Assembly: GCA_945876565.1 (NCBI GenBank)
Contig: CAMCOS010000008.1
Location: 1 to 64,000 of the forward strand
Source of the DNA: Lautropia mirabilis
GTDB lineage: Bacteria; Pseudomonadota; Gammaproteobacteria; Burkholderiales; Burkholderiaceae_B
Reading direction: 5' to 3'
Length of the DNA: 64,000 bases
Part shown: in pieces, positions 1 through 9,500 of the stretch
Layout: every line of letters begins with the position of its first letter
How positions within the stretch are numbered: the first letter of the stretch is position 1
Made by a program: the position numbers and the translations under genes
The notes under the pieces: generated by a model
Database searches by the model: none
What the model was told of the DNA's origin: nothing
What the model saw: only the letters and a program-made list of their open reading frames with translations

Positions 1-130
1 CACGTTCCGATACATTACTCACCCGTTCGCCACTCGCCGCCAGACCGAAGTCCGCGCTGCCGTTCGACTTGCATGTGTAAGGCATCCCGCTAGCGTTCAA
101 TCTGAGCCAGGATCAAACTCTTCAGTTCAA
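1..130 (-). rRNA. rrs: 16S ribosomal RNA, 5' end (partial)
   Basis: The complement of positions 101-120 is the universal bacterial 16S forward-primer site (AGAGTTTGATCCTGGCTCAG), so a 16S gene runs leftward out of the window. The mature 5' end is placed near 130 by comparison with the usual start just upstream of this site; the exact end is approximate. Only the first ~130 nt are present. The leader, antitermination signals and promoter lie to the right at 131-650. Confidence 0.97.
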
Positions 131-352
131 TCTCTGTTGTTGCGGCCTGTACCAGTTACCCAGCACAGACCTCGCTTCACTCAAAAAAACAGACAAGTCA
201 TCTAACAAATTACTTTGCCAAACTCTCTTACCTTGCTTCTTTCGTGAGCACTTGCTTTACTTGTGGTCGTTGCGCTCCAAATACTAACCAGTCACCAGAA
301 CGAATCCCAGATTCCAATTATTACCTAGTCACCTAACGTCCCTAAGACTCAA

Positions 353-407
353 GTGCCCACACTTATCGGTTGTTTCGTTGTTAAAGAGCAGTGCAGTCCG
401 AGGACTG
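353..407 (-). promoter_or_regulatory. rrn leader antitermination signals (boxB, boxA, boxC)
   Basis: Read on the minus strand, a small hairpin (CAGTC...GACTG, 394-407) is followed by TGCTCTTTAACAA (378-390), which matches the E. coli rrn boxA, and then by GATAAGTGTGGGCAC (353-367), a boxC-like element. In this order these form the NusB/NusE loading site that protects rRNA transcription from Rho. They sit about 220 nt before the 16S gene. The rest of 131-660 is leader without a credible gene. Confidence 0.88.
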
Positions 408-595
408 ACCACAGCCATTTACGTGAGCGACCAACTGACCAGCGACAGACTTTTAAATTCTTTTCGGTCTGCAACAAATCTGTAGTGATCTTGGATTATC
501 TTGATCGAGTTGATCAAAGAAACCTGCTCATGCTACTGACTGCGTTTTCTCTGTTTTTGCTTCGTTTTTTAGCGTTGCTTCAGCAGAGAAACGAG

Positions 596-650
596 ATTAT
601 GCACGTGTTTTTTTTACCTGTCAACTGCCATTCATAAAAGGCATAAAAAG
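596..650 (-). promoter_or_regulatory. rrn promoter with AT-rich upstream element
   Basis: On the minus strand a perfect -35 box TTGACA (619-624) is separated by exactly 17 bp from a -10 box CATAAT (596-601). Upstream, 625-650 is A/T-rich, as expected for an UP element. Transcription should start near 588, giving a leader of about 460 nt before the 16S gene. The promoter lies immediately beyond the msrA stop codon, and no second rrn promoter was seen. Confidence 0.88.
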
Positions 651-666
651 GGCACATTGCTGTCGC

Positions 667-1203
667 TCATTGGTCACGCTTTAAGCGATCAGCAAACTTC
701 TCCCTGAATTTTTGAACTTTGGGTGCAACCACAAATTGACAGTACCCCTGCCCTGGATTTTGGGCAAAGAAGTCATGGTGATAGTCCTCTGCCAGCCAAA
801 AAGTGGCCGCTGGCCTGATCTGGGTGCACACCGGCACCCTATAGCCCGCGCCGGCATCAACTGCTTCGATGACCTTCTTGGCGATCTCCAACTGAAGCGC
901 ATCCTGGTAAAAAATTACCGACTCATACTGCGGCCCCACATCATTGCCTTGCCGGCCCGGCGTGGTTGGGTCATGCGTTGCAAAAAACACCTCAAGTAGT
1001 GACTCAAAACTAATTACGGCTGGGTCAAACGTCACTCGTACTACTTCAATGTGCCCGGTTTCCTTATTACACACCTGCTCGTAACTCGGGCGTTCAACAT
1101 GCCCGCCGCAATAGCCGGGCTCCACCTTATGCACACCCTCAAGGCTGTCAAACACGGCTTCCGTACACCAGAAACATCCACCACCAAACACTGCAACTGT
1201 CAT
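667..1203 (-). CDS. msrA: Peptide methionine-S-sulfoxide reductase MsrA
   Basis: MsrA reduces methionine-S-sulfoxide in oxidised proteins using thioredoxin. The protein has 178 residues, the usual single-domain length. The hallmark GGGCFWCTEAVF sits at residues 7-18, with the catalytic Cys in GCFWC; it is followed by a GYCGG segment and a YESVIFY segment typical of the family. No MsrB domain is fused. It is the last gene of an ilvD-cytochrome c-msrA run, 18 bp after the cytochrome gene. Its stop codon lies just upstream of the rrn promoter, so transcription from ilvD could run into the rRNA leader. The ATG start leaves the catalytic motif at the expected distance from the N-terminus. Confidence 0.96.
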   Translation of the reverse strand: MTVAVFGGGCFWCTEAVFDSLEGVHKVEPGYCGGHVERPSYEQVCNKETGHIEVVRVTFDPAVISFESLLEVFFATHDPTTPGRQGNDVGPQYESVIFYQDALQLEIAKKVIEAVDAGAGYRVPVCTQIRPAATFWLAEDYHHDFFAQNPGQGYCQFVVAPKVQKFREKFADRLKRDQ

Positions 1204-1221
1204 GGTCGCCCCCCTTGTTCG

Positions 1222-1572
1222 TTACTCGGGCTTTTGCTGCAAGCTCAGAATAAAGATCGCCATTTCGTTGGCTTGCTCATCGGACACCTGCGGCTGGGCC
1301 GGCATCGGTACCGCACCCCATTTGCCACGGCCACCTTGCTTAATCGAGTTAACCAGCATGGGCACGGCCGCCTGCTGGTCGTCCGCATAGCGGTTAGCAA
1401 TAGCAACAAACGCCGGGCCCACCCGTTTTTTATCGACCTGATGGCAACCCAGGCACATTTTTTCGCGCATTAGCTGGTTGCCCTGCTCAAATGTCAGCGC
1501 CTCATTGGCGCTGACAGCTAGCGGCAAAAAACCCAGCAAACCCACCAAACAACGATCAATTTTCAAACGCAT
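1222..1572 (-). CDS. Class I c-type cytochrome (c551/c552-like), periplasmic
   Basis: A small exported electron carrier of 116 residues. Residues 1-22 form a signal peptide (basic start, hydrophobic core, SANEA cleavage region). One haem-binding CxxCH motif (CLGCH) follows at about residues 40-44, and a Met in the GAVPMPAQP loop near residue 90 can be the sixth haem ligand. This layout fits cytochrome c551/c5-type proteins that pass electrons to periplasmic reductases or oxidases; the partner is unknown. The start codon overlaps the 3' end of ilvD by 17 bp, and msrA follows after 18 bp, so the three are probably co-transcribed. The exact physiological role cannot be read from the sequence. 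Confidence 0.88.
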   Translation of the reverse strand: MRLKIDRCLVGLLGFLPLAVSANEALTFEQGNQLMREKMCLGCHQVDKKRVGPAFVAIANRYADDQQAAVPMLVNSIKQGGRGKWGAVPMPAQPQVSDEQANEMAIFILSLQQKPE

Positions 1573-3241
1573 CGGTCACGGCACCTTTGCTAGCACTGCT
1601 GGCCAACTTCGCAATTTTTCCCAGAACACCGCGCGTGTAGCGAGGCACAGGCTGCTTCCAGTTTTTGCGACGGCGCTCAATTTCATCTCCAGGCACATTC
1701 AACTGAAGCAACAACTGATGGGCATCGATCGTGATCGAATCACCCTCTTGAATCAAACCAATGGTGCCGCCCACAAACGCTTCTGGCGCCACATGACCCA
1801 CCACCATCCCCCATGTGCCGCCCGAGAACCGCCCATCGGTAATGAGACCCACGCTCTCACCAAGGCCTTGCCCAATCAGTGCCGAGGTCGGTGCGAGCAT
1901 CTCGCGCATGCCAGGGCCACCCTTAGGACCCTCATAACGAATCACCACCACATCGCCTGGCTTAATCTGCTGATCCATGATCGCAGCCATGGCTAAATCC
2001 TCAGAGTCAAAGACTCTCGCAGGGCCGGTGATCACGGGATTTTTCAATCCTGTGATTTTCGCAACAGCGCCTTCCGTTGCCAAGTTGCCCTTCAGGATAG
2101 CCAAATGACCGTGGCTGTATAGTGCTTTGTCAATTGGCCGAATCACATCCTGGTCCGCTGGCGGGGCGTCTGGCACATCTTTGAGCACCTGGGCAATCGT
2201 CTGACCAGTGATCGTCATGCAGTCACCATGCAGCAATCCGGCGTTCAGCAAAATCTTCATGACCTGAGGAATACCGCCAGCCCTGTGCAAATCGACGGTC
2301 AAATACTTACCCGATGGCTTTAGATCACAAAGCACGGGCACTTTCTTGCGGATACGCTCGAAATCGTCGATCGTCCAAGGTACTTCAGCCGCATGCGCGA
2401 TTGCCAGGAAGTGCAAGACCGCATTGGTAGAGCCACCGATCGCCATGATGACTGACACCGCATTCTCAATCGCTTCCCGAGTGATGATGTCACGCGGTTT
2501 GCGATTGGCACGCACGGCATCGACCAACACGGCGGCAGCTTTCCTGGCATTCTCTATCGCCTCGTCATCTTCATTGGCCGCTGTCGATGAATAAGGCAAG
2601 CTCATGCCCATGGCTTCAAACGAAGAGCTCATGGTGTTAGCCGTATACATACCACCACAGGAACCAGAACCAGGGATCGCCTTTTGCTCAATCGCCTTAA
2701 AGTCCTCTGCGCTCATGCGCTTCATGGTGAATTCGCCAACAGCCTCAAACACCGAGACAATATTCAAATCCTTGCCTTTGTGATGTCCGGGCTTAATCGT
2801 GCCGCCATAAACGTAGATGGCAGGCACATTACAGCGGGCAATGCCGATCATGCCACCCGGCATGTTTTTATCGCATCCGCCAATCACCACCACCCCGTCC
2901 ATCCACTGCCCTTGCACAGCAGTCTCTACACAGTCAGCAATGACCTCGCGCGACGCCAGCGAATACTTCATGCCCTCTGTGCCCATTGACATGCCATCCG
3001 AAATGGTCGGCACCCCAAAGACCTGCGGGTTTGCCTTCGCCTCACGGATGGCCTGAACGGCTGCATCCGCAAGGGGTTGCAAGCCACTGTTGCAAGGGGT
3101 GATGGTCGAGTGCCCGTTAGCCACCCCAATCATCGGATTCTCGAAATCGCTCTCCTTGTAGCCCATGCCGTAATACATGGAGCGATTGGGAGCGCGGGTG
3201 ACGCCTTCGGTGATATGGCTGGACCGTTCGTATTTAGACAT
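1556..3241 (-). CDS. ilvD: Dihydroxy-acid dehydratase
   Basis: IlvD dehydrates 2,3-dihydroxy-3-methyl-carboxylates to the 2-keto acids that precede valine, isoleucine, leucine and pantothenate. At 561 residues it has normal length. Cluster-ligand cysteines appear in GGCDKNMPG near residue 123 and [14 protein letters not shown] near residue 192, and the C-terminal [20 protein letters not shown] is the conserved active-site segment. This is the Fe-S enzyme of the IlvD/Edd family, cytoplasmic and oxygen-sensitive. It heads a leftward group with a cytochrome c and msrA, and diverges from lgt across an 87-bp gap that must hold both promoters. The functional assignment is firm. Confidence 0.97.
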   Translation of the reverse strand: MSKYERSSHITEGVTRAPNRSMYYGMGYKESDFENPMIGVANGHSTITPCNSGLQPLADAAVQAIREAKANPQVFGVPTISDGMSMGTEGMKYSLASREVIADCVETAVQGQWMDGVVVIGGCDKNMPGGMIGIARCNVPAIYVYGGTIKPGHHKGKDLNIVSVFEAVGEFTMKRMSAEDFKAIEQKAIPGSGSCGGMYTANTMSSSFEAMGMSLPYSSTAANEDDEAIENARKAAAVLVDAVRANRKPRDIITREAIENAVSVIMAIGGSTNAVLHFLAIAHAAEVPWTIDDFERIRKKVPVLCDLKPSGKYLTVDLHRAGGIPQVMKILLNAGLLHGDCMTITGQTIAQVLKDVPDAPPADQDVIRPIDKALYSHGHLAILKGNLATEGAVAKITGLKNPVITGPARVFDSEDLAMAAIMDQQIKPGDVVVIRYEGPKGGPGMREMLAPTSALIGQGLGESVGLITDGRFSGGTWGMVVGHVAPEAFVGGTIGLIQEGDSITIDAHQLLLQLNVPGDEIERRRKNWKQPVPRYTRGVLGKIAKLASSASKGAVTDAFEN

Positions 3242-3328
3242 GAGACTGTTTCCGGCGAAAAATTGAAAAGCTAAGCTAGTAAAACCTAGAGGTTAATATG
3301 AAACATGTTTGCATGAAATACCTGTCTG

Positions 3329-4123
3329 ATGCTTTCTTACCCACAAATCGATCCCATTGCCTTTGAACTCGGTCCACTTGCCGTGCACTGGTACGGCTTA
3401 ATGTACCTGGTTGGATTTGCCAGTGCCTGGCTCTTGGGGCGCTGGCGAGTCAGGCGTGGCCTGACTTGCGTCACGCTAGTTGATTTTGAAGACATGCTCT
3501 TTCTCGCCATGCTCGGTGCCGTGGTGGGCGGGCGAATCGGCTACGCCCTCTTCTATCAGCCCGGATACTATTTGGATCACCCGATCGAGATTTTGTTTCT
3601 CTGGCAGGGTGGCATGTCGTTTCATGGCGGCTTGCTCGGGGTTTTGTTTAGTCTCTGGCTATTTGCACGACGCAAACAGTATCGATTTCTAGAACTCGGT
3701 GACCTGATTGCCCCCCTGGTACCATTTGGGCTTGCGGCCGGCAGACTCGGGAATTTCATCAACGGCGAACTTTGGGGCAGACCAACCGATTTACCCTGGG
3801 CCATGATCTTTCCTGGGGCTCAGGATGGTATCGGGCGCCACCCCTCACAGATCTATCAATTTGCACTGGAAGGCATTTTGTTGTTTGTCATCATTTGGTG
3901 GTTCGCGCGCAAGCCACGGCCGACTGGACAAGTCAGCGCAGTCTTTTTGATGGGCTACGGCATTTTGCGATTCGTTGCCGAATTTGGGCGCGAACCAGAC
4001 GCGTTTCTGGGCTTGCTGATGGCAAACCTCAGCATGGGTCAGTGGCTTTGCATTCCCATGATCCTAGTGGGTGCCTGGCTTTATGCTCATTCGAGCAAAG
4101 CCAGTGCACCAAACAACAATTAA
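3329..4123 (+). CDS. lgt: Prolipoprotein diacylglyceryl transferase
   Basis: Lgt transfers diacylglycerol from phosphatidylglycerol to the lipobox cysteine of prolipoproteins, the first step of lipoprotein maturation; Pal and LolB in this window are likely clients. The 264-residue protein has about seven membrane segments. The MSFHGGLLG motif near residue 100 holds the essential His, and [16 protein letters not shown] near residues 137-152 is the Lgt signature. The start at 3329 gives the usual hydrophobic N-terminus, although no strong ribosome-binding site precedes it. It diverges from ilvD and converges on the 6S RNA gene, ending 2 bp from the RNA's 3' end. Confidence 0.97.
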   Translation: MLSYPQIDPIAFELGPLAVHWYGLMYLVGFASAWLLGRWRVRRGLTCVTLVDFEDMLFLAMLGAVVGGRIGYALFYQPGYYLDHPIEILFLWQGGMSFHGGLLGVLFSLWLFARRKQYRFLELGDLIAPLVPFGLAAGRLGNFINGELWGRPTDLPWAMIFPGAQDGIGRHPSQIYQFALEGILLFVIIWWFARKPRPTGQVSAVFLMGYGILRFVAEFGREPDAFLGLLMANLSMGQWLCIPMILVGAWLYAHSSKASAPNNN

Positions 4124-4125
4124 AA

Positions 4126-4303
4126 GCCCCGCGTGTGCCGTCAAGACCGGCATCTCGAACCCTAGGTTCAAGGTCGGTCGCCTCGTGACGGGTTTCGAGC
4201 ACATCTGACTAGAGACACGCATTCCTACCCAACTAACCAGCGACCTATATGCCATAAGCATCGGTTCAGAGAATTTAAGGTCAAGTCACGAACACCGCAG
4301 GGA
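4126..4303 (-). ncRNA. ssrS: 6S RNA (regulator of sigma-70 RNA polymerase)
   Basis: 6S RNA mimics an open promoter and sequesters sigma-70 holoenzyme in stationary phase. The minus strand directly downstream of zapA carries a transcript of about 178 nt whose ends pair: CCCUGCG at the 5' end with CGCGGGG at the 3' end. Inside is CCUUGAACC followed by AGGGUUC, the hairpin also seen in E. coli 6S RNA. The zapA-ssrS order is conserved in proteobacteria. The usual next gene, fau/ygfA, is absent and lgt converges instead. End positions are estimated from the closing stem. Confidence 0.9.
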
Positions 4304-4318
4304 CAACCTGCATCGACA

Positions 4319-4618
4319 TCAGGAGACGTCAGCCGACTCCAACATCGCATTTATTTCATCAATCTTACGCCTGAACTCACCCACAGACAAACTTCCAAGC
4401 GGGCCCTCTGGCGATTTAATAACCAACAATTCAGCCGCAATCTGTATCGCGGCCATCACCGCGATTTTCTCATTGCCACTGATTTTGCCAGCGCCTTGAA
4501 TTCGGCCTGCTAACTGCCCCACGTGGGCAACTGCCGCCTCAAGCGTGGCTTTCTCATCCGCAGGACACGCCAGCGAATAGTCGCGACCCAGAATCTTGGC
4601 CTGAACCGTTTCCATCAA
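4319..4618 (-). CDS. zapA: Cell division protein ZapA
   Basis: ZapA binds and bundles FtsZ filaments at the division ring. The 99-residue protein starts with a typical beta segment containing 'ILGRDYSLACPADE', then has long helices: an Ala-rich one with 'AVHVGQL'-like spacing, and a second containing 'NEKIAVMAAIQIAAEL', as in proteobacterial ZapA. Its start overlaps the stop of the upstream coiled-coil gene by 4 bp (ATGA), implying translational coupling, and the 6S RNA gene follows immediately. In related bacteria a ZapB-like partner and ZapA are adjacent in this way. Confidence 0.9.
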   Translation of the reverse strand: MMETVQAKILGRDYSLACPADEKATLEAAVAHVGQLAGRIQGAGKISGNEKIAVMAAIQIAAELLVIKSPEGPLGSLSVGEFRRKIDEINAMLESADVS

Positions 4619-5028
4619 TTGACCTCCTGAGACAACGCACCGGGCAATCTTTCCAGCACACCGTCAACACGCTGACGTGCCTGTTGGTTCACTTCCCGCA
4701 AGCGCCTAACCTCATCCTCGCGGCGCTTTAACGAAGTCTGCATGGTCTCATTCTCCTGCTTAAACAAGTCAAGCGTGCCTTGCAATGCAGCTTGATCCTG
4801 CTGCGCACGGACTTTGGAGTGCTGCATGGCCGACTGAACCGAGCCCAAAGACGCTTCAAGCTCAGTCTGACGAGCTATCTCAGCCTGAAGCTTTTTTGCG
4901 AGATCGTCGCGCTCGACCGTGATCGAGGCCAGCTGCTGCTTGAGCATAGCAGACTCAGACGCGAGCGACTTGACCCTCAGGACGAGGCCCTGTATTCGCT
5001 TAGCAAGGAGGTCTAATTCTTCAATCAT
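4615..5028 (-). CDS. ZapB-like coiled-coil protein
   Basis: A 137-residue protein that is almost entirely coiled coil: heptad-like Leu/Ala spacing from residue 1 to about 115, rich in Gln, Glu, Lys and Arg, with a short Pro/Gly-containing tail. The N-terminus MIEELDLLAKRIQGLVLRV resembles small ZapB-like proteins encoded next to zapA, so a role in organising ZapA-FtsZ at mid-cell is inferred from context. The start at 5028 is preferred over an in-frame start at 5130: the longer form would overlap the divergent gene at 5129, leave no promoter space, and add 34 residues unlike the coiled coil. Confidence 0.72.
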   Translation of the reverse strand: MIEELDLLAKRIQGLVLRVKSLASESAMLKQQLASITVERDDLAKKLQAEIARQTELEASLGSVQSAMQHSKVRAQQDQAALQGTLDLFKQENETMQTSLKRREDEVRRLREVNQQARQRVDGVLERLPGALSQEVN

Positions 5029-5128
5029 GTCGCCATCGTAAAACAAATCCTGCAACTCGTGAGATTTGTTTTTGTACACTTGTTCTTCATAACAATTCAA
5101 GACACCCCCATTTTTTGAGGAAGACATC

Positions 5129-6037
5129 ATGACAACATCCAGTATTCACCCTCGCGATTACGATAAGATTGACCCTCAAAAGGTCGCGTTTCTTGGACTC
5201 GGTGTCATGGGTCTGCCCATGGCAGGGCACCTCGCAAAGGCGGGTCACCACGTGACGGTTTACAACCGGACACAGGCGAAATCCAAAGCCTGGTCAGCGG
5301 AGTTTGGTGGCAAATATGCGACAACACCGCGCGAAGCCGCCGCGGGCGCGTCCATCGTATTCTGCTGTGTCGGTAATGATGACGATCTGCGCAGCGTTGT
5401 TCTTGGCGATGACGGTGCATTTGCTGGCATGACTAGTGGTAGTGTGTTTGTTGACCACACCACGGCATCAGCCAACGTGGCGCGTGAGCTCGCTGGCATT
5501 GCTAGCGGGCTAGGACTTGGATTTGTTGATGCGCCGGTATCCGGCGGACAAGCAGGTGCCGTTAACGGTGCCCTGACCGTCATGTGCGGCGCAGAATCCG
5601 ACACCTTCGACAAAATCAAACCTTTTGCCATGCACTACGCGAAAGCCGTGACATTGATCGGACAAGCCGGTGCTGGCCAACTTGCCAAGATGGTTAATCA
5701 AATCTGCATCGCAGGCTTGGTGCAAGGGTTGTCCGAAGGCATCGCATTTGGCCAGGCAGCCGGCTTAGACATGAAGCTTGTTCTGGATGTGATTAACAAA
5801 GGCGCTGCTCAAAGCTGGCAAATGGACAATCGTGGCTACACCATGGTCGACGATAAGTTTGACTTTGGCTTTGCGGTCGACTGGATGAGAAAAGATTTGA
5901 GCTTGGTCACAGACGAAGCACGCCGAAACGGCGCGCGCGTCCCAGTGACTGCGTTGGTCGACCAGTTCTATGCTGACATACAGAAGCTAGGTGGCAATCG
6001 CTGGGATACCTCAAGCCTGATCAAGCGATTGCGCTAA
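5129..6037 (+). CDS. NAD(P)-dependent beta-hydroxyacid dehydrogenase (3-hydroxyisobutyrate/tartronate semialdehyde family)
   Basis: A 302-residue enzyme of the 3-hydroxyisobutyrate dehydrogenase family. The N-terminal Rossmann motif [20 protein letters not shown] (about residues 20-39) is followed by NRT, where cofactor specificity is set. [14 protein letters not shown] near residue 132 is the substrate-binding signature, and the catalytic Lys lies in [13 protein letters not shown] near residue 185. Candidate substrates are tartronate semialdehyde, 3-hydroxyisobutyrate or succinic semialdehyde; sequence alone does not decide. A good ribosome-binding site (GAGGAAG) lies 5 bp before the ATG. 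The gene diverges from the ZapB-like gene, and its 3' end overlaps that of rppH by 27 bp in convergent orientation. Confidence 0.88.
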   Translation: MTTSSIHPRDYDKIDPQKVAFLGLGVMGLPMAGHLAKAGHHVTVYNRTQAKSKAWSAEFGGKYATTPREAAAGASIVFCCVGNDDDLRSVVLGDDGAFAGMTSGSVFVDHTTASANVARELAGIASGLGLGFVDAPVSGGQAGAVNGALTVMCGAESDTFDKIKPFAMHYAKAVTLIGQAGAGQLAKMVNQICIAGLVQGLSEGIAFGQAAGLDMKLVLDVINKGAAQSWQMDNRGYTMVDDKFDFGFAVDWMRKDLSLVTDEARRNGARVPVTALVDQFYADIQKLGGNRWDTSSLIKRLR

Positions 6038-6559
6038 TTCAATGTCGCCTGAACGTCGTGCCCGATCCCCGGCACGACTGACGCGAGCCCGAAACAACAA
6101 AGGCGACAGCTCATGCAAGGCCTGATGGTAGACGCCGCGCTTAAACTCAATCACTGATTCGAGCGAAACCCAATAATGGCACCAGCGCCAAGCGTCAAAC
6201 TCAGGGTGAGATGTGGCTCGCAAACTAACATCGCAATCGCGCCCAACCAGACGCAGAAGAAACCAGATTTGTTTTTGTCCACGATAGTGACCGCGGGATT
6301 CGCGCCGCATGAAGTGATCGGGCACGTCATATCGGAGCCAGTCACGTGTGCGCCCTAAGATACGCACATGCTCAGGCTTTAGCCCAACTTCTTCGTGCAA
6401 CTCACGAAACATTGCCTGCACGGGACTTTCACCGTGCTTAATACCACCCTGCGGAAACTGCCAAGCATGCTCCCTGACCCGCTTGCCCCAGAAGACCTGA
6501 TTTTTCTGGTTGACCAGGATAATGCCGACATTGGGGCGGTAACCCTCCCTATCCAGCAT
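6011..6559 (-). CDS. rppH: RNA pyrophosphohydrolase (Nudix)
   Basis: RppH removes pyrophosphate from triphosphorylated mRNA 5' ends, triggering RNase E decay. The protein opens with [17 protein letters not shown], the classic RppH N-terminus, and has the Nudix box within [20 protein letters not shown], extending to VGL (about residues 38-60). Length is 182 residues from ATG 6559. A TTG at 6580 could add seven residues, but it lies within about 10 bp of the predicted transcription start and is less likely. It diverges from proS, a frequent neighbour in betaproteobacteria. The 3' end overlaps the convergent dehydrogenase gene. Confidence 0.95.
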   Translation of the reverse strand: MLDREGYRPNVGIILVNQKNQVFWGKRVREHAWQFPQGGIKHGESPVQAMFRELHEEVGLKPEHVRILGRTRDWLRYDVPDHFMRRESRGHYRGQKQIWFLLRLVGRDCDVSLRATSHPEFDAWRWCHYWVSLESVIEFKRGVYHQALHELSPLLFRARVSRAGDRARRSGDIELAQSLDQA

Positions 6560-6570
6560 CGCCGCACCCG

Positions 6571-6606
6571 TTGAATTCAATACAATTGACCTAGATTATA
6601 CGAACT
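6571..6606. promoter_or_regulatory. Putative divergent rppH/proS promoter region
   Basis: On the plus strand TTGAAT (6571-6576) and GATTAT (6594-6599) are separated by 17 bp and could drive proS. On the minus strand the same AT-rich stretch reads TATAAT (6595-6600), a perfect -10 for rppH, although no convincing -35 is visible for it. Both assignments are inferred from motif match only. Confidence 0.4.
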
Positions 6607-6644
6607 GATTTCCGATTCACCCTAATAAATTACCCCTAGACCCC

Positions 6645-8399
6645 ATGCGAGCCTCTGCCTTTCATATCAGCACCATCAAAGAAGCGCCTAATGACGCGGA
6701 AGTTGCCAGCCACCAACTCATGATCCGCGCCGGCATGATTCGCAGACTAGCCGGGGGCATATACAACTACATGCCGCTTGGTCTGCGAACCATCCGCAAG
6801 ATTGAGAACATCATCAGAGCAGAGATGAATGCAGCGGGCGCACTCGAACTGCTAATGCCAGTTGTTCAGCCAGCCGAGCTCTGGCAAGAATCCGGTCGCT
6901 GGGAGAAATATGGTCCCGAACTGCTGCGCATGAAAGATCGTCATGGTCGTGACTTCATTTTGCAGCCCACCTCAGAAGAGGTGATCACGGATATCGCCCG
7001 CAATGAGATCAAGAGTTGGCGCCAGCTACCAGTGAACTTCTATCACATCCAGACCAAATTTCGTGATGAGCGGCGGCCTAGGTTCGGGATCATGCGGGGT
7101 CGCGAGTTCACCATGAAAGATGCCTATTCCTTCGATCGAGACGTTGATGGCGCAATGCGCAGTTATGAGGCGATGTTCGAGGCTTATCAGAAAATCTTCA
7201 AGCGACTTGGATTGGACTTCCGTGCCGTTGCTGCTGACACGGGTTCCATTGGAGGGTCGTCAAGCCACGAATTTCAGGTGATTGCCGACATCGGCGAAGA
7301 CTCGATTGTCTATGACCCCAGCACGGATTACGCCGCCAACATAGAGTTGGCAGCGGCACCCTGCCTAGTCGCAACACGCGCCTCGGCTAGCCAGACCATG
7401 CAAAAGGTGCACACGCCCAACGCGGCGACCTGTGAAGAGGTGAAAACCCTTCTGGGGATTGATTTGACTCACACCGTCAAATCCATTGTGCTGGCCACTG
7501 AACCCGCAGACGCCCCCCCGAAGATTTGGCTTTTGCTATTGCGCGGTGACCATGACCTAAATGAGATCAAGGTTGGCAAGCTAGCTGGCTTTGAAGATGG
7601 CTTCAGATTTGCCACTGAACAAGAGATCAAAGAACACTTCGGTTCACCACCGGGTTACCTTGGTCCGGTCGGCTTAGACGCGCGCGTCAGCATCATTGCG
7701 GACTTGACCGTGGCCAACATGAGCGATTTCGTCTGCGGTGCCAACGAAGCACCCTACCACCTGCGGGGCGTGAACTGGGCAAGGGATTTGCCTGAGCCAG
7801 CGCTTGTCGCTGACATTCGAAATGTGGTCGCAGGCGATCCTGCCCCGGATGGCAAAGGTGTACTGAACATACAGCGCGGCATCGAAGTCGGGCATGTGTT
7901 CTATTTGGGTACAAAATATTCCGAGGCACTGAAAGCTACCTATCTTGACGAAACTGGCAAACCGGCACTAATGGAAATGGGCTGTTATGGCATCGGCGTG
8001 ACCCGCATTGTCGGCGCGGCGATCGAACAAAACCACGACGAGCGCGGCATTATCTGGCCTCGGGCGATGGCACCATTCGAAGTGGTTGTATGCGGGCTAG
8101 GCTGGGGTAAAAGTGAATCCGTACGACAGGCAGCCACTGAACTGTACGGTCAGCTAAAGGCGGCTGGCTATGATGTCATTCTGGATGACCGTGACCTGCG
8201 TCCTGGCGTGATGTTTGCTGAATGGGAGCTAATCGGTATTCCGGTTCGGATTACGGTTGGGGACCGCGGTTTGACCAATGGGCAAGCCGAAGTACTCGGA
8301 CGTCGAGAAACAACTACAGAGTTGGTCGACATAAGCGATGTCGTCACTCGTGTGGCCGCCAAACTCAACCTTCAATCACATGATCATCCCCATCGCTGA
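6645..8399 (+). CDS. proS: Prolyl-tRNA synthetase
   Basis: ProRS charges tRNA-Pro. The 584-residue length and layout are those of the bacterial (prokaryote-type) enzyme: class II motif 1 around [15 protein letters not shown] (residues 30-44), motif 2 around [18 protein letters not shown] (about 138-155), then an inserted Ala-tRNA-Pro editing domain (roughly 225-400, including a [10 protein letters not shown] segment), motif 3 [13 protein letters not shown] near 446-458, and a C-terminal anticodon-binding domain with ILDDRD and [14 protein letters not shown]. It diverges from rppH, and the thioesterase gene ybgC begins inside its last 20 bp. Confidence 0.98.
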   Translation: MRASAFHISTIKEAPNDAEVASHQLMIRAGMIRRLAGGIYNYMPLGLRTIRKIENIIRAEMNAAGALELLMPVVQPAELWQESGRWEKYGPELLRMKDRHGRDFILQPTSEEVITDIARNEIKSWRQLPVNFYHIQTKFRDERRPRFGIMRGREFTMKDAYSFDRDVDGAMRSYEAMFEAYQKIFKRLGLDFRAVAADTGSIGGSSSHEFQVIADIGEDSIVYDPSTDYAANIELAAAPCLVATRASASQTMQKVHTPNAATCEEVKTLLGIDLTHTVKSIVLATEPADAPPKIWLLLLRGDHDLNEIKVGKLAGFEDGFRFATEQEIKEHFGSPPGYLGPVGLDARVSIIADLTVANMSDFVCGANEAPYHLRGVNWARDLPEPALVADIRNVVAGDPAPDGKGVLNIQRGIEVGHVFYLGTKYSEALKATYLDETGKPALMEMGCYGIGVTRIVGAAIEQNHDERGIIWPRAMAPFEVVVCGLGWGKSESVRQAATELYGQLKAAGYDVILDDRDLRPGVMFAEWELIGIPVRITVGDRGLTNGQAEVLGRRETTTELVDISDVVTRVAAKLNLQSHDHPHR

Positions 8400-8850
8400 G
8401 TCGGGACTAGACTGGGCCCAAGCCTATGACTGGCCTGTCCGAGTCTATTATGAAGACACGGATGCGGGTGGCGTGGTTTTTTATGCCAATTACCTGAAGT
8501 TTATGGAAAGAGGACGCACCGAATGGCTGCGCGCGCTCGGGGTCGAACAGCGCCAGCTACTTGAAGAGACGGGCATTGGGTTTGTCGTGGTGCAGCTAGA
8601 CATGCAATATCGGGCACCTGCCAAACTTGACGATCAATTAATTGTACAAACAACACTCACACAAGTTGGTCGAGCTTCGTTAAACTTCGCTCAGCGTATT
8701 ATCCTGTCAGGTAAGGTGCTGACAGAAGGAAACATCAGGGTAGGGTCGGTCAAACTTAGCAGCCTCAAACCGACAGCTTTGCCAAGCCCATTACTTGAAA
8801 TGATCAAAAACTTGGAGAAGGGAAGCTTATGCAGCCTGGCGCACCGATAG
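8380..8850 (+). CDS. ybgC: Tol-Pal-associated acyl-CoA thioesterase YbgC
   Basis: YbgC is a hot-dog-fold thioesterase, usually the first gene of the tol-pal operon, and acts on short acyl-CoAs or acyl-ACP in the cytoplasm. The motif [20 protein letters not shown] contains the catalytic Asp and the conserved family signature. From ATG 8380 the protein has 156 residues and the gene overlaps the 3' end of proS by 20 bp. Another ATG at 8338 would add 14 residues encoded entirely inside proS; neither has a clear ribosome-binding site. The end overlaps the tolQ start by 22 bp, so this is the head of the Tol-Pal operon. Confidence 0.9.
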   Translation: MIIPIAESGLDWAQAYDWPVRVYYEDTDAGGVVFYANYLKFMERGRTEWLRALGVEQRQLLEETGIGFVVVQLDMQYRAPAKLDDQLIVQTTLTQVGRASLNFAQRIILSGKVLTEGNIRVGSVKLSSLKPTALPSPLLEMIKNLEKGSLCSLAHR

Positions 8851-9500
8851 ACATGTCAATCACTAACTTGATCCTGCAGGCTACATTGCCTGTCCAGATC
8901 ATCATGCTGATGTTAGTGCTAATTTCTGTCGTGTCTTGGACATTTATCTTCGCAAAACGATCCGCTCTGAAGAAAGCCCGAGCACAAACACAGCACTTTG
9001 AGGATGACTTTTGGTCGGGTGGAGATCTCTCCTCTTTGCATCAGACAGTCAGCAAACGGCGCAATGAGCAAGGAGCGCTTGCACGGATTTTTGATGCTGG
9101 GATGACCGAATTCATCAAGGCACAACGCACCGCCAAGGCAGTCGATGGTGCTCGCAGAGCAATGCGGGCGGCCTTTCAGCGCGAACTTGATGACATGGAA
9201 ACCAATCTGGGATTTCTGGCTTCGGCCGGTTCCGTGAGCCCGTACATTGGCCTGTTGGGTACCGTCTGGGGCATCATGCATTCATTTCTTGGGTTGGCTG
9301 GTGCTGAGCAAGCCACCTTGGCGGCGGTTGCACCTGGCATTGCAGAGGCGCTGATCGCAACCGCGATCGGTCTGTTTGCTGCCATTCCCGCTGTGGTGGC
9401 TTACAACCGCTACACCAACGACATTGATCGCTTGGGTATACGCTTTGAAACCTTTGTCGATGAGTTCCTCAATATCTTGCAAAGACAGTCCAACTCATGA
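8829..9500 (+). CDS. tolQ: Tol-Pal system proton channel subunit TolQ
   Basis: TolQ forms the inner-membrane proton channel with TolR and energises TolA during outer-membrane constriction. The 223-residue MotA/TolQ/ExbB protein has a first membrane helix at about residues 20-42, a cytoplasmic loop, and two more helices around 130-195, including the conserved FLASAGSVSPYIGLLGTVWG segment. The start at 8829 is supported by a strong GGAGAAGGGAAG ribosome-binding site; a Met eight codons later lacks one. The reading frame overlaps ybgC at its start and tolR at its end. Confidence 0.96.
   Translation: MQPGAPIDMSITNLILQATLPVQIIMLMLVLISVVSWTFIFAKRSALKKARAQTQHFEDDFWSGGDLSSLHQTVSKRRNEQGALARIFDAGMTEFIKAQRTAKAVDGARRAMRAAFQRELDDMETNLGFLASAGSVSPYIGLLGTVWGIMHSFLGLAGAEQATLAAVAPGIAEALIATAIGLFAAIPAVVAYNRYTNDIDRLGIRFETFVDEFLNILQRQSNS

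Noticed and set aside
353-637. 94-codon plus-strand frame in the rrn leader
   Set aside because: It overlaps the antitermination signals and promoter of the 16S gene and shows no protein-like motifs.
5029-5130. 34-residue N-terminal extension of the ZapB-like protein
   Set aside because: It would overlap the divergent gene start and leave no promoter; composition differs from the coiled coil.
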